Below are positions 1 to 9,740 of a stretch of DNA of 64,000 nt, in pieces. Numbering within the stretch: position 1 is the first letter of the stretch; the number at the start of each line of letters is the position of its first letter. A program made the position numbers and the translations under genes. The notes beneath the pieces are model-generated. The model searched no databases, was not told the DNA's origin, and saw only the letters and a program-made list of their open reading frames with translations. This DNA is from an uncultured Collinsella sp. (lineage in GTDB: Bacteria > Actinomycetota > Coriobacteriia > Coriobacteriales > Coriobacteriaceae). The stretch covers positions 90,109 through 154,108 of the forward strand of contig UQLC01000002.1 of NCBI GenBank assembly GCA_900541795.1. Direction: 5' to 3'.

Positions 1-245
1 GGCTTGCCTCCCAGCTCCTTCACGACATCCGCGACGGCGCGAGCGTAGTTGGGGCGCAAAAAGCTCAGATTGCCCAGCTCGCCAAAGTGAATCTTGATGG
101 CGACGAACTTGTTCTCAAAGTCGATCTGCTCGATACCGGCGTGACGGATGAGGCGCTTGAGCTTGTCGAGCTGGCTCTCGCGAGCATGCGTGCGCAGGTT
201 GGTAAAGTACACCTTTGCCGGTGCTGCGGGTGCGGTTGCGGTCAT
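1..245 (-). CDS. DUF362-family protein, N-terminal part
   Basis: This is the first 81 codons of a protein whose 3' part lies outside the window. The start ATG at 245 is preceded by GAGGGG eight bases upstream. The visible protein has a short Ala/Thr-rich lead, then KVYFTNLRTH, then VAIKIHFGELGN and FLRPNY, which match the start of the DUF362 domain. DUF362 proteins are anaerobe proteins that often carry a pair of 4Fe-4S motifs further downstream; that part is not visible, so an iron-sulphur role cannot be confirmed here. The biochemical function of the family is not established. Confidence 0.75.
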   Translation of the reverse strand, partial: MTATAPAAPAKVYFTNLRTHARESQLDKLKRLIRHAGIEQIDFENKFVAIKIHFGELGNLSFLRPNYARAVADVVKELGGK

Positions 246-341
246 AGATCTATCCCCTCGGTCTATATGGCGTTACAGACATAAGAGGATGGTACCCGTT
301 GAAGCAGGGTTAATGTCAAGCACGGCGCCCAGTCATTGGGT

Positions 342-498
342 AGTCATTGGGGACAGACTTAAATGACTGAAACCACTCATTGGGGACAGACTTAAATGAG
401 TGCCGCCAGGGACAGTCCTTGCCGGCCCGGCCAGCGAGCCGGCGAATCGGCAAAGACCGTCCCCGATGACTAGTCGTTTAAGAACGTCCCCGATGACT
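342..498. repeat. Cluster of GGGGAC-core palindromic repeats
   Basis: Three copies of a 27-29 base unit lie between the DUF362 gene and the permease gene: 342-368, 374-402 and, in inverted orientation, 472-498. Each has complementary ends (for example AGTCATT and AATGACT) around a GGGGACAGACTT or GGGGACGTTCTT core. A related GGGACAGTCC stretch lies at about 408-417. The third copy runs into the stop codon of the permease gene. Related units occur at 3981-4132, 49008-49075 and 51539-51594, so this is a dispersed REP-like family and not a simple terminator. Confidence 0.7.
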
Positions 499-3163
499 AC
501 TCTTGGACTTTGAGGGCTTCGGCCAGGCTGACGCGCTTGATAGAACGCGTGTGTAGCAGCGCCACGACCAGGTAGGTCGCAAAGCCAATGCCCACGCACG
601 CCGTCATGGACCAAGCGGGCACGTAGATCTCGATATTGCCGTTGTAGGCGAGCAGCATCGAGCGGAAGATGGCCGTAAGCGAGCCAATAATGACCGGCAG
701 GCTCAGCACAAGCGACGCCACCACGCACAGCGTGATCGAGCGGATGTACAGATGCGAGATCTCGCTATCGCGATAGCCAAAGACTTTCATGTAGCTGATC
801 GAACGGGCGCCGTGGTCGATCACAGCCTTGGTCAACAGGTACATAAACAGCAGGAAAATAAACACCGCGAGCCCAACCATCATGCCGATCATTTTGCTCA
901 TCATGCCGATAAACTGGTCGCCCACGGCGCGCATGTCGTCGGGCGTGGTGTCGCCGGCAAAGTAACGAGCATCGAGATCGAGCTTCTCGTCGCTCACATA
1001 GCCGTTAAAGTAGGCGGCGTCGTTGTCGAACAGCTCGTTAAAGTCATCGATACTCATATAGATATTCATGTCCGACTTTGAACCCCAGGTACAATCCTTG
1101 CCCGCGTACTCAAGGGAATAATGCTCGCCCTCGTACTTGTCGCCGAGCATGACCTTCTGACCCTCGCTCCAGCCAAACTTATCGAGCAGACCGCCGCCAA
1201 AGACGATGCGCCCATCGCCGACGTTGAGGTCTTTCCAATAGCGCGAATCGGTTGAAATGCCGTAGACGGAAATCGTCTCCTCGCCATTTCCATCGCCGCG
1301 GTCGTATTGCAGCTGGTAAACGGCGTATTTCTCAGCCTGTGCGATTGCGCCCGCGCCGTTGTCGGTCGTATTGACCGGGTGGATATCGTCGTTGTCAGTG
1401 TCAATCTTGGAGGCTTTGTCGATCAGGTCGATAGCCTCATCACGGTTGCAGCCGAGGGCATCGGCAAGATCATCGAGGCGCGCATAAAGCGCATCCTTCT
1501 TGTCCTGGACCTTGGCAAGCGCATCCTGCGCCGCAGTCAGGCTCTCGGCAGACGGAGATGCGGTCGCGGCATCGGCTGCCGTCTGCGCCGCATCGGCCGC
1601 GTCGTCAAGCTCGTCATCGGCATCCTGGGCAGCGGTTAGCAGCGCGCCGTCAACCGACTGCAAGCGCTCGAGTGCCGACCACTGCTCGCGCTCCTCGGCG
1701 GTGCCCTCGAGCTCCAGCGGCGCCTTGAGCGTGTACTGGTGCTCGGCGACCAGGCTCGTCTTCAGGTTGTCCGCGTAGTGCGTCATCGTGGGCAGAATCG
1801 CCAGGCCAAAAAGCATCAGCAGCGACGCAAATGCAATGCCCACGAAGAGCGTGGCGAAGTTGCCCAGGTTGCGCAGGAAGATACGCAGGCGGAAGCGGGA
1901 AACAAAGCCCATGCGCTCCGGCAGCTGCAGGCCGCACTTGGTACCCGATTTGCCGCTCGCCTCGTGACGAAGGAATTGCAACGGCGTCTTGCCCATTTTG
2001 CGAAGCAGGCCCACCAGCGTGATGAGGATGAGCGCGGCGGCGGGAACCACGGCGCACTTCACAAAGATCTCCCAGCTCCAGTACACCTGGAAGGGCGGCA
2101 GGCTGTACGAACCGTAATAGAGGCTGCGCATGGGCTCGGTAAAGAACACAACGCCGAGCGCAGTGCCCAAAAGCGCTGCGAGCACGCCCACGATGGCGGG
2201 AAGCGCAAGGTAGTGCAGCACGATCTCGCGACGGCGATAGCCGCTGGCGAGCAGTGTGCCAATGATGGCGCTCTCCTCCTCGATGGTGGCGTCGGTAAGG
2301 ACCACAAAGACGAACGCCATGATCACGATGATGATGTCGAGCAGCGTCATCCACATCATAGAGTCGCCGTCCACGTCGTCGCGCGCGTAGCCAATACCCT
2401 GGTTGGAATCGGCGTCGATCAGATCGTCCACGCGCGTATCGGCATCGGTCAGCGCCTCGACCATATCCTGCTCCGCATCGATGCGGTCCGCAGTGGAGAG
2501 GTCGCGATCGGTAAAGGTAAAGGAGTAGGTGTAGGCGGGCGCGCCGCCGACGTCCTCGAGCGCGGCAAAGCCAGCGTCGGTGACCTCGGCCACGCCATAG
2601 GTGATGGTGTCCACCGTAAAGTCGGAGTTGTTGAGGAACAGCGCCTGGCTATCGGGTTGAGTCATGATGCCGCAGATGGTGTAGGTGCGACCCTCGAGCT
2701 CGACCTTATCGCCCACGGCGAGATCGTTGTTGGTGGCGAAGACACGGTCGATTGCCACCTCATCGTCCGTCTTGGGCTCCTTGCCCTCACAGTAGGACGC
2801 GATATCGACCTTGGTGCGGTGCGCATAGGTGCGCAGCGTGCGCTTGGTGCCGTCGTCGCCGGACGCCTTTTTGATGATGGCGTCGATGGAGAAGTTCTTG
2901 TAGAGCGTGACGCCGCCGACGTCGCCGGCTGCACCCTCGGCTGCCTTGAGCTGGTCTTTGGTGGCCTCGAAAGAGGTGGTCACGCGGCCGTCCTCAATCG
3001 TGTACGCATCGCGCATGTCGTCGATAAGGCAACCGATGGAATGCGCTGCGAGCAAAAAGCCCGAGGTAAGGGCGATGCTTCCGCACATAAGCAAAAAGAT
3101 GCCCAGGTACTTGCCGATATTGCGGCGCAGCTCGCGCGGGAGACGTTTTGTGAGAGGTGTCAT
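497..3163 (-). CDS. FtsX/MacB-type ABC transporter permease
   Basis: An 888-residue membrane protein with the double FtsX layout: one helix at about 19-40, a large outside domain (about 45-270), three helices (about 273-292, 318-340, 365-387), a second isolated helix near 437-457, a second large outside domain, and three C-terminal helices. The second outside domain contains an Ala/Asp-rich predicted coiled coil (about 520-600). This matches permeases that move lipids, peptides or lipoproteins or act mechanically on the envelope, working with a LolD/MacB-like ATPase. That ATPase is encoded just upstream, with eight bases between its stop and this start. I chose ATG 3163; an in-frame TTG at 3178 would overlap the ATPase gene. 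The substrate is unknown. Confidence 0.85.
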   Translation of the reverse strand: MTPLTKRLPRELRRNIGKYLGIFLLMCGSIALTSGFLLAAHSIGCLIDDMRDAYTIEDGRVTTSFEATKDQLKAAEGAAGDVGGVTLYKNFSIDAIIKKASGDDGTKRTLRTYAHRTKVDIASYCEGKEPKTDDEVAIDRVFATNNDLAVGDKVELEGRTYTICGIMTQPDSQALFLNNSDFTVDTITYGVAEVTDAGFAALEDVGGAPAYTYSFTFTDRDLSTADRIDAEQDMVEALTDADTRVDDLIDADSNQGIGYARDDVDGDSMMWMTLLDIIIVIMAFVFVVLTDATIEEESAIIGTLLASGYRRREIVLHYLALPAIVGVLAALLGTALGVVFFTEPMRSLYYGSYSLPPFQVYWSWEIFVKCAVVPAAALILITLVGLLRKMGKTPLQFLRHEASGKSGTKCGLQLPERMGFVSRFRLRIFLRNLGNFATLFVGIAFASLLMLFGLAILPTMTHYADNLKTSLVAEHQYTLKAPLELEGTAEEREQWSALERLQSVDGALLTAAQDADDELDDAADAAQTAADAATASPSAESLTAAQDALAKVQDKKDALYARLDDLADALGCNRDEAIDLIDKASKIDTDNDDIHPVNTTDNGAGAIAQAEKYAVYQLQYDRGDGNGEETISVYGISTDSRYWKDLNVGDGRIVFGGGLLDKFGWSEGQKVMLGDKYEGEHYSLEYAGKDCTWGSKSDMNIYMSIDDFNELFDNDAAYFNGYVSDEKLDLDARYFAGDTTPDDMRAVGDQFIGMMSKMIGMMVGLAVFIFLLFMYLLTKAVIDHGARSISYMKVFGYRDSEISHLYIRSITLCVVASLVLSLPVIIGSLTAIFRSMLLAYNGNIEIYVPAWSMTACVGIGFATYLVVALLHTRSIKRVSLAEALKVQE

Positions 3164-3171
3164 GGCGCCGC

Positions 3172-3885
<714 letters not shown>

Positions 3886-3980
3886 GGTATCCCCTATTGT
3901 TAGCCCCGTACTACTTTATGAGCGTAATAGTAAACCTTGGCGAACTATTTTGGGGCGAGGCTTGGGATTTATTTCAGACT

Positions 3981-4132
3981 AGTCATTGGGGACGCTCTTA
4001 AATGACCAGTCACAAGGGACGCTCTTTCGCCACCCGGCAGTTGGGGACGCTCCTTATCTGCCCCCGATGGCTAGTCATTTAAGTCTGTCCCCAATGAATA
4101 CTTTTGGTCGTTTAAGTCTGTCCCCAATGAGT
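3981..4132. repeat. Second cluster of GGGGAC-core repeats
   Basis: The space between two ABC operons holds one forward copy (3981-4006, with a GGGGACGCTCTT core), a diverged GGGACGCTC and GGGGACGCTCC pair at about 4016-4052, and two inverted copies (4073-4097 and 4106-4132) with cores reading AAGTCTGTCCCC. Forward and inverted copies can fold on one another. No gene is visible in this stretch. Confidence 0.65.
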
Positions 4133-4138
4133 AGGTGT

Positions 4139-5344
4139 CTAGGCGTGGGATTTGTTGTGGGCGAGGGCTAGGCCTACGGCGGCAATGGCGGCGGCGAAGA
4201 GCACGGTGACGCCCAGGTCGCAGGCGATGTCGCCCAACACGGCAGACGTCAGGTCCGAAGCAAGCGCCTTGCCGATCGCGTCGTTCACCCAATACGTCGG
4301 CACAAAGTGCGCCACCGTCTGCACGGCCGAGCCCATGAGCGACAGCGGCATCCAAGCGCCGCCCAAAAACGTCATGAGCATGCCGAGCAGGTTGCCCACG
4401 CCGTTGAGCAGCTCCTCACGCGCACCCAGGCTCGAAAGGGCAAAGCCAACGGCCAGCGGCGTGCACGCCAGGGCAAACGTCGCCGCCAGCGCCAGGCACA
4501 CACGACCCACGCCGACCTCGGCAACCGCGCCGGCAAAGCCCACGACGCCCATCATGCTCGACACAAACCAGATGCAGACGGTGATCACAGTGGCGGCCGC
4601 AAACACGGCGAGCGAACGCCGGCGCTCGGAGATTGGGCCGGCATCCATACGACGCACGCGCTCGGGCTCGTTCATGCCCGAGAACACCAGCCCCACCGAT
4701 ACGATGACCGACGAGATAATCGCGTACGCGCCAAAGTTGAAATACGACTTGAGCATGGCGGCGGCAGTCGAACCAACCTTGACCTGCTCAATCTGGACCT
4801 CGGCGCGCTTGGCGGCGGCATGCTCGGCGGCCTTGGCGACGCTACCATTAGAGGCGGCGGGCTCTAGGGCCGCTGCAGCGCCCGCGAGCGAAATCCAGCG
4901 CGAGGCCTCAGCAGACGAAAGCGCCGCCGCCATGGTGCCGGCACCGTAGGTCACATCGAGCTTGGGCAGGGCCTCCCCCGCGCGGGCGGCCGCGACCAGG
5001 TCGTTCTCAAACCCCTCCGGGATAAAGAACACGCAGTCGGCGCTACCCTTGGCGCTGTTGCTCTTGGAGAGCGCGTCCGCAAGATCGTAGGTATCGTCGC
5101 CGACGCCCGTGACCAACTCAAAGCGCGACCCCAGGTGCTTGGTGAGCGCATGCGAAAGGTCGCTGTCGTCGCGGTCGACCACGATCACGTTGGCATCGTA
5201 GGGCTCGTACTCGGTGAGCTGCGACGAGTTCCAGCTCACCGATGCCGCGATGAATACGCCCATGAGCGAGATGAACACCGTATAGATGAGCAGGTAGAAC
5301 GGGTGCGCCAGCGCCATGCGAAGCGCAGTCTTAAAGGTGCTCAT
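4139..5344 (-). CDS. ABC-2 type transporter permease (second subunit)
   Basis: A 401-residue membrane protein with one N-terminal helix (about residues 13-35), an outside domain to about 200, then about five helices in the C-terminal half. This is the ABC-2 layout of drug, antibiotic or lipid exporters. The start ATG at 5344 has a strong GGAAGGAG site and lies 14 bases inside the end of the preceding permease gene, so the two are translationally coupled. The neighbours (another ABC-2 permease and a DrrA-like ATPase) make it half of a heterodimeric exporter. The substrate is unknown. Confidence 0.85.
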   Translation of the reverse strand: MSTFKTALRMALAHPFYLLIYTVFISLMGVFIAASVSWNSSQLTEYEPYDANVIVVDRDDSDLSHALTKHLGSRFELVTGVGDDTYDLADALSKSNSAKGSADCVFFIPEGFENDLVAAARAGEALPKLDVTYGAGTMAAALSSAEASRWISLAGAAAALEPAASNGSVAKAAEHAAAKRAEVQIEQVKVGSTAAAMLKSYFNFGAYAIISSVIVSVGLVFSGMNEPERVRRMDAGPISERRRSLAVFAAATVITVCIWFVSSMMGVVGFAGAVAEVGVGRVCLALAATFALACTPLAVGFALSSLGAREELLNGVGNLLGMLMTFLGGAWMPLSLMGSAVQTVAHFVPTYWVNDAIGKALASDLTSAVLGDIACDLGVTVLFAAAIAAVGLALAHNKSHA

Positions 5345-6518
5345 AGCGGCTCCTTCCAAAGGTCAGCGTGGCGGCGGCAACGAACAGCAGCGCCATAAGG
5401 ACCAGCGCGCCGGCGCGAACGACAAAGGGGCCCAGGTTCTCAAAGAAATACAGGCGGTTGAACATGTCGCAGATGAGCTTGACGGGGTTGAGCCAGCACT
5501 CGGCCGGGCAGGCGCGGGCGACGTCGTCGGCAAGCGCCATCGCCGGCTCGCCGTAGAGGCCGGCGAACAGGGCGCACGTGGTAGCAAAGCCCGTGAGGAT
5601 GCCCGACTTGGACGCCTTGCCGTCCTTAACGGGAAGCGTGCCCACAAAGAGCCCCAAGCCCGTGGCGGCAAGCGCGGAAGCGGCGCCACCCACCAGACAC
5701 AGTCCCTCGCGCCCGCCAAAGTCGACGCCCACGACCAGGCGCACGTAGCCGATCGCGATCGTCATCGAGGCGAAGGAGACCAGCCACGAGCCGACAAAAA
5801 TGCCGGCTAGCGACGCCGTCTTGGAAAGGCCGCCCACGCAGCGGCGTGCGCCAAGGCCCGACAGATTGGGCTGCAGATCGACGACGCTCAAGGCGGCAAA
5901 CTCGGCAGACATCATCGCGACCAGGCCAAAAAGCGCGTAATAGTAGATGACTGTGCCATCGGGCGTAGCGCGCGTCAGGCTTACGCGGCGGGTGCCGCCC
6001 TCGAGCGACAGGGCGCGCGCAACCGCCTCGGGGTCGGCGATCGCCGCCGGGTTGTCCTGGGCAATCTGGGACATGAGCTCGGCATTTTGCGTATACGAGC
6101 TCGCCACCGTCTCAAGGATGCTGCGGTCGGTGAGCACCGACGAGGCGCGCGAGCTGTCATAACTCGAAAGCAGTGTGAGCTTGGGCGTACCCGCGTCGTC
6201 GACCGTATAGATGCCCGCAACCTCGCCGGCCTTAAGCGCACGGTTCGCGTCGGCTGCGTCGTCGCACTCGTGGATCTCGAGCAGCTGGTCGTCGCCTTCC
6301 TTGGCAAGCGACGTCGCCACGTCCTTAAAGGTCGAGGCGTCCCAGGCCTCATCCGCTACGACGGCCACCGGCACCGGGTCGACCGTGCCGTCGGAGCTGA
6401 GGTTCGCAAACATAAACATGAACATCGTGGAAAGCGCGATGGGAAAGAGAGCGCCCCAGACCCACGTGCTCGGCCGGCGCAGCAGCGTCTTGACCGTAAT
6501 GATAATGGTGTTGAACAT
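5331..6518 (-). CDS. ABC-2 type transporter permease (first subunit)
   Basis: A 395-residue ABC-2 permease: an N-terminal helix within residues 15-40, a large extracytoplasmic domain to about 190, and a cluster of C-terminal helices. It starts ten bases after the ATPase stop and overlaps the next permease by 14 bases. This fits a polycistronic exporter of ATPase plus two related permeases, a set often used for resistance to peptide antibiotics or other toxic compounds. That role is inferred from context only. Confidence 0.87.
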   Translation of the reverse strand: MFNTIIITVKTLLRRPSTWVWGALFPIALSTMFMFMFANLSSDGTVDPVPVAVVADEAWDASTFKDVATSLAKEGDDQLLEIHECDDAADANRALKAGEVAGIYTVDDAGTPKLTLLSSYDSSRASSVLTDRSILETVASSYTQNAELMSQIAQDNPAAIADPEAVARALSLEGGTRRVSLTRATPDGTVIYYYALFGLVAMMSAEFAALSVVDLQPNLSGLGARRCVGGLSKTASLAGIFVGSWLVSFASMTIAIGYVRLVVGVDFGGREGLCLVGGAASALAATGLGLFVGTLPVKDGKASKSGILTGFATTCALFAGLYGEPAMALADDVARACPAECWLNPVKLICDMFNRLYFFENLGPFVVRAGALVLMALLFVAAATLTFGRSRYEHL

Positions 6519-6527
6519 GGCTGCCCC

Positions 6528-7466
6528 CTAGTCGCGCAGCTCGCGGCCGGTGATCTCGAGGAACACGTCGTTGAGGGTCGGCGGCTCGCTCCACACGCGG
6601 CCGAGCGCAACGTCGGCAGCGCGCAGCGTGTCGAGGATGTCGACCAAATTGTGCGGGCTCGCTTCGCAGGTGCAGACGATCTCGCCGCCGGAGAGCTCAA
6701 CCGAAAGCACATGCTCGAGGGCGCGCAGCCGCTCGACCGTGGAGGGCTCGACGGCGCCGACCTCGACGGTCACGCGCTCGCCCATCTGAATCATGCGCTT
6801 GAGCTCGTCATTGGTGCCCTGCGCCAGCACACGTCCTCCGTCCATGATCATGATGCGGCTGCAAATCTGCTCGACTTCCTCCATGTAATGGCTGGTATAC
6901 ACCACCGTGGCGCCCTCGTCGCGCAAGCGGCAGATGCCCTCCAAGATGGCGTTGCGACTCTGCGGGTCGACTGCCACCGTGGGCTCGTCAAAGAAGATGA
7001 GCTCGGGCTTGTGCGCGATGCCGCAGGCAATGTTGAGGCGACGCGCCAGGCCGCCCGAGAGCTTGCCGGGGCGGAACTTGGCAAAGTCGCCCAGCCCGAC
7101 AAAGTCGATCGCCTCGTCCACCAGCGCACGGCGGCGCTTACGGTCGCTAACGTAAAGGCTGCAGAAATAGTCGATATTCTCGCGCACGGTGAGCTCGTCG
7201 AATACCGCCACCTGCTGCGGGACCACGCCGATGCGGCGCTTGAGGTCGTAGCGGGCGGGCGTCATGGGCTCGCCGAACAGCTCGATGCTGCCCTTGTCGT
7301 AGGCGAGCAGCTGCAAAATGCAGTCGATGGACGTGGTCTTGCCCGAGCCGTTGGGGCCCAGCAGGCCAAAGATCTCGCCGGGGGCGATGCTGAGGTTAAA
7401 GTGGTCGAGCGCGATAAGGTCGTCGTAGCGCTTGACGAGGTTTTCGACGTGGACGATGTCTGTCAT
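6528..7466 (-). CDS. DrrA/CcmA-type ABC transporter ATPase
   Basis: A 312-residue ATPase with Walker A GPNGSGKTT at residues 37-45, signature LSGGL at 136-140 and Walker B ending in D160-E161. The roughly 90-residue C-terminal extension after the nucleotide-binding domain is typical of DrrA-like exporters that pair with ABC-2 permeases. It is the first gene of a three-gene operon and is divergent from the histidine-kinase/response-regulator pair, a common layout when the two-component system controls the exporter. A GGAAGGG site precedes the start. Confidence 0.92.
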   Translation of the reverse strand: MTDIVHVENLVKRYDDLIALDHFNLSIAPGEIFGLLGPNGSGKTTSIDCILQLLAYDKGSIELFGEPMTPARYDLKRRIGVVPQQVAVFDELTVRENIDYFCSLYVSDRKRRRALVDEAIDFVGLGDFAKFRPGKLSGGLARRLNIACGIAHKPELIFFDEPTVAVDPQSRNAILEGICRLRDEGATVVYTSHYMEEVEQICSRIMIMDGGRVLAQGTNDELKRMIQMGERVTVEVGAVEPSTVERLRALEHVLSVELSGGEIVCTCEASPHNLVDILDTLRAADVALGRVWSEPPTLNDVFLEITGRELRD

Positions 7467-7652
7467 GAGGCGGCCCTTCCGTTGATTGCAGCCCGGTACG
7501 ATTGCATCATCGCAGGAGCCGCCGGCGCGCGCCAGTGAGCTTTGTCACGAGTGTAGGGCTTGGTCGCGCGGCCCGCCGGTGCCCCCGCTTTGCCGCGTGG
7601 GAGGAATGTCACGGTTGCTCCGGGTGGCGCCTCCCCCATGCGCGGCATCGCG

Positions 7653-7667
7653 TACAATACCCGTATG
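7653..7667 (+). promoter_or_regulatory. Probable leaderless promoter of the sensor kinase gene
   Basis: TACAAT at 7653-7658 is followed by exactly six bases and then the ATG at 7665. This TANNNT-N6-ATG spacing places the expected transcription start at the A of the ATG. No Shine-Dalgarno sequence precedes this ATG. Leaderless mRNAs with this geometry are well known in actinobacteria. No convincing -35 element is visible. Confidence 0.55.
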
Positions 7668-8810
7668 AACAGGCTTTTCGACAAATCGATCGTGCTGGCG
7701 TGCTGTATTGCGGCCGCCATGGGCCTTGCCGTGGACGCTCGTCTGGTTGTGGCGTTTTGCCTTGGCATTATTGCCACCTCGCTGGCCGAGGTCACACAGG
7801 GGAAACGCACCCGGCGCGCGAGCGAGGCCGCGAGCTGCGCTTACATCATCGCGGCCGTCTTCGTACCGCCGTTTGTGCCGTTTGCGCCCCTCGCCTTCTA
7901 TGACATCGCGCGGCGCGTGCGCCGTGAACGCACCTGGCCCGCGCTGGCGATTGGCGCAGTGTTTGTCTGCGCGCTTATCGCGGACCTTCGCACCGACGCG
8001 CTCACCGCCCGAACGCTCCTGCTGACCGCCATCCTTTCGGTTGCCGCCACCCTGCTATCGCTACGTACCGCCCAGTTGGAGCGCGAGCAGCAGCGCATGC
8101 GCCGCACCCGCGACGAGCTGCAGGAACGAGCCCTCGCGCTCGAAGCGCGCAACCGCGACCTTGCCGACCGCCAGGACTACGAAGTCGAGTTCGCGACACT
8201 CGCCGAGCGAGCCCGCATCGCACGCGAGATCCACGATAACGTCGGGCACCAGCTCACGCGCGCCTCGCTGCAGGCCGAAGCCCTGCGCGTGGTCCACGCC
8301 GACGAGCCCGGCGTCGCCGCCGATTTCGCCGACGTCAAATGCACAGTTGACGAGGCGCTCCAGCTTGTGCGCACCAGCGTCCACGCGCTCAACGACAACG
8401 CCATCGACCTTTCCGTGCAGCTCGAACGCATTGTCGAAGGCGCGCGCTCGGACGGCGGTCCGCAGATTGAGCTTGAAGTTATAACCGAACATGCGCCCGC
8501 AAACGTCGCGAACTGCTTTGCGGCGGTCCTGCGCGAGGCACTCTCCAACACCATGCGCCACGCTTGCGCTCATGCTGTCACCGTACGATGCATGGAACAT
8601 CCGTCGTTTTACCAGCTCATCGTTACCGACGATGGCACGGGCGGGGCCCAAGCAAGCGGCCGCAGCGCCGCGGAGGGCATGGGGCTCGCCTCCATGCGCG
8701 AGCGTATCGAGGCGCTTGGCGGCACCTTCACCGCCGGTCCGCGTGCCGGCACCGGCGGCTGGCGCGTGTTTGCCACCATTCCCAAACAGCAAGGAGATGA
8801 GGACCGATGA
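7665..8810 (+). CDS. NarL-family sensor histidine kinase
   Basis: A 381-residue kinase. Residues 1-135 contain four to five hydrophobic segments with no large outside sensor domain, so it may sense within the membrane. A coiled segment (135-175) leads to the HisKA_3 dimerisation domain with phospho-acceptor H190 in ARIAREIHDNVGHQL. The HATPase_c domain has the N box around N295 (REALSNTMRHA), TDDGTGGA and GMGLASMRERI. I chose ATG 7665 for its promoter spacing; an ATG at 7638 is possible but lacks a ribosome site. It overlaps the regulator gene by four bases (ATGA). Its divergent ABC exporter is the likely target. Confidence 0.9.
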   Translation: MNRLFDKSIVLACCIAAAMGLAVDARLVVAFCLGIIATSLAEVTQGKRTRRASEAASCAYIIAAVFVPPFVPFAPLAFYDIARRVRRERTWPALAIGAVFVCALIADLRTDALTARTLLLTAILSVAATLLSLRTAQLEREQQRMRRTRDELQERALALEARNRDLADRQDYEVEFATLAERARIAREIHDNVGHQLTRASLQAEALRVVHADEPGVAADFADVKCTVDEALQLVRTSVHALNDNAIDLSVQLERIVEGARSDGGPQIELEVITEHAPANVANCFAAVLREALSNTMRHACAHAVTVRCMEHPSFYQLIVTDDGTGGAQASGRSAAEGMGLASMRERIEALGGTFTAGPRAGTGGWRVFATIPKQQGDEDR

Positions 8811-9436
8811 GGCTCATCGTTGTCGACGACGACCGCTTGGTGGTCGATTCGCTCAAGATTATCCTGGGCGCCCAGCCGCAGATCGAGGTGGTGGGCACCG
8901 GCGCCAATGGCGACGACGCAGTGGCTCTCTATGCCGAACACGCACCCGATATCGCGCTGCTCGATATTCAAATGCCGGGGCGCGACGGGCTTTCGGCAGC
9001 GCGCGAAATCCTCGAGCACGACCCCGCGGCGCGCGTGGTGTTTCTGACGACATTCTCGGATGACGAGTACATAGTGTCGGCGCTCAAGCTGGGCGCCCGC
9101 GGCTACCTGATCAAGACCGATGTCGCCGCCATTCCACCGGCGTTGGCGCAGGTCATGGACGGCAAACGCGTGCTCGAGGGCAAGGCGATCGAGGACATCG
9201 ATTTTGACGGAACGGACGTCGAGGTGGGCACGCCCCACCGGCCCGCGGCCTTTGCCAGCCTGACCGACCGCGAGTTCGAAGTCGCCGAGCTCATCGCCCG
9301 TGGCCTCGACAACAAGGAGATCGCCGCCACCGCCTACATGGGCGAAGGCACCGTGCGCAACCACATCAGCTCGATCCTTGCAAAGATGGGCCTACGCAAC
9401 CGAACGCAGATCGCCATCGCCTATCTGCGAGGGTAA
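8807..9436 (+). CDS. NarL/LuxR-type response regulator
   Basis: A 209-residue regulator. The receiver domain (1-120) has the acidic pocket in VVDDD, phospho-acceptor D53 in ALLDIQMPG and the conserved lysine in GYLIKTD. The C-terminal LuxR helix-turn-helix (about 145-205) contains LTDREFEVAELIARG and GTVRNHISSILAKMG. It is translationally coupled to the kinase gene. It most likely activates or represses the divergent ABC-2 exporter; the intergenic region 7467-7664 would hold its sites, but I could not pick out a convincing operator. Confidence 0.93.
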   Translation: MRLIVVDDDRLVVDSLKIILGAQPQIEVVGTGANGDDAVALYAEHAPDIALLDIQMPGRDGLSAAREILEHDPAARVVFLTTFSDDEYIVSALKLGARGYLIKTDVAAIPPALAQVMDGKRVLEGKAIEDIDFDGTDVEVGTPHRPAAFASLTDREFEVAELIARGLDNKEIAATAYMGEGTVRNHISSILAKMGLRNRTQIAIAYLRG

Positions 9437-9496
9437 TTACCCAACGTCCGACCGCCCCGGCATAGCAAAATGGCTGCTACCGATTTAATGCCATTT

Positions 9497-9650
9497 CAAA
9501 ACTATGCCGGTTTACGGGGCTAAACTCAGGACCCCCATCCATACCCGCGTTTTCTGCAAAATGACGGCTCGTCTACCTGCGATTTTATTTTCACGAATAT
9601 CGGCATGGTTGGGGGCTCGTGACTCAGCCCCGTAAACCGGCATAGTTTTG
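9497..9650. mobile_element. 154-bp element with 25-bp perfect inverted ends (copy 1)
   Basis: The ends 9497-9521 and 9626-9650 are perfect 25-base inverted repeats beginning CAAAACTATGCCGG. The inside contains a CCATACC segment, TCTACCTGCGATTTTATTTT and GGCATGGTTGG. A second copy of exactly the same length is at 17226-17379 in the same orientation, and the core is shared with the element at 9741-9904. No protein of useful size is encoded. It behaves like a non-autonomous miniature transposon or a structured repeat. Confidence 0.75.
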
Positions 9651-9688
9651 TTCGGGCGGCCCTGCACGAGTGCCTCCGCCAGCCTCAC

Positions 9689-9725
9689 GGGACCAAAATG
9701 ATCCGTTTTCCTCCGCCCCCAAGGG
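9689..9725. repeat. Direct repeat, left copy of a GATCCG-containing unit
   Basis: About 37 bases containing CAAAATGATCCGTTTTCCTC recur with few changes at 17159-17195. The two copies lie just outside the giant surface-protein gene, each beside a palindromic element. No function is visible for the unit itself. Confidence 0.65.
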
Positions 9726-9740
9726 ATCAGCCGGAACCGC

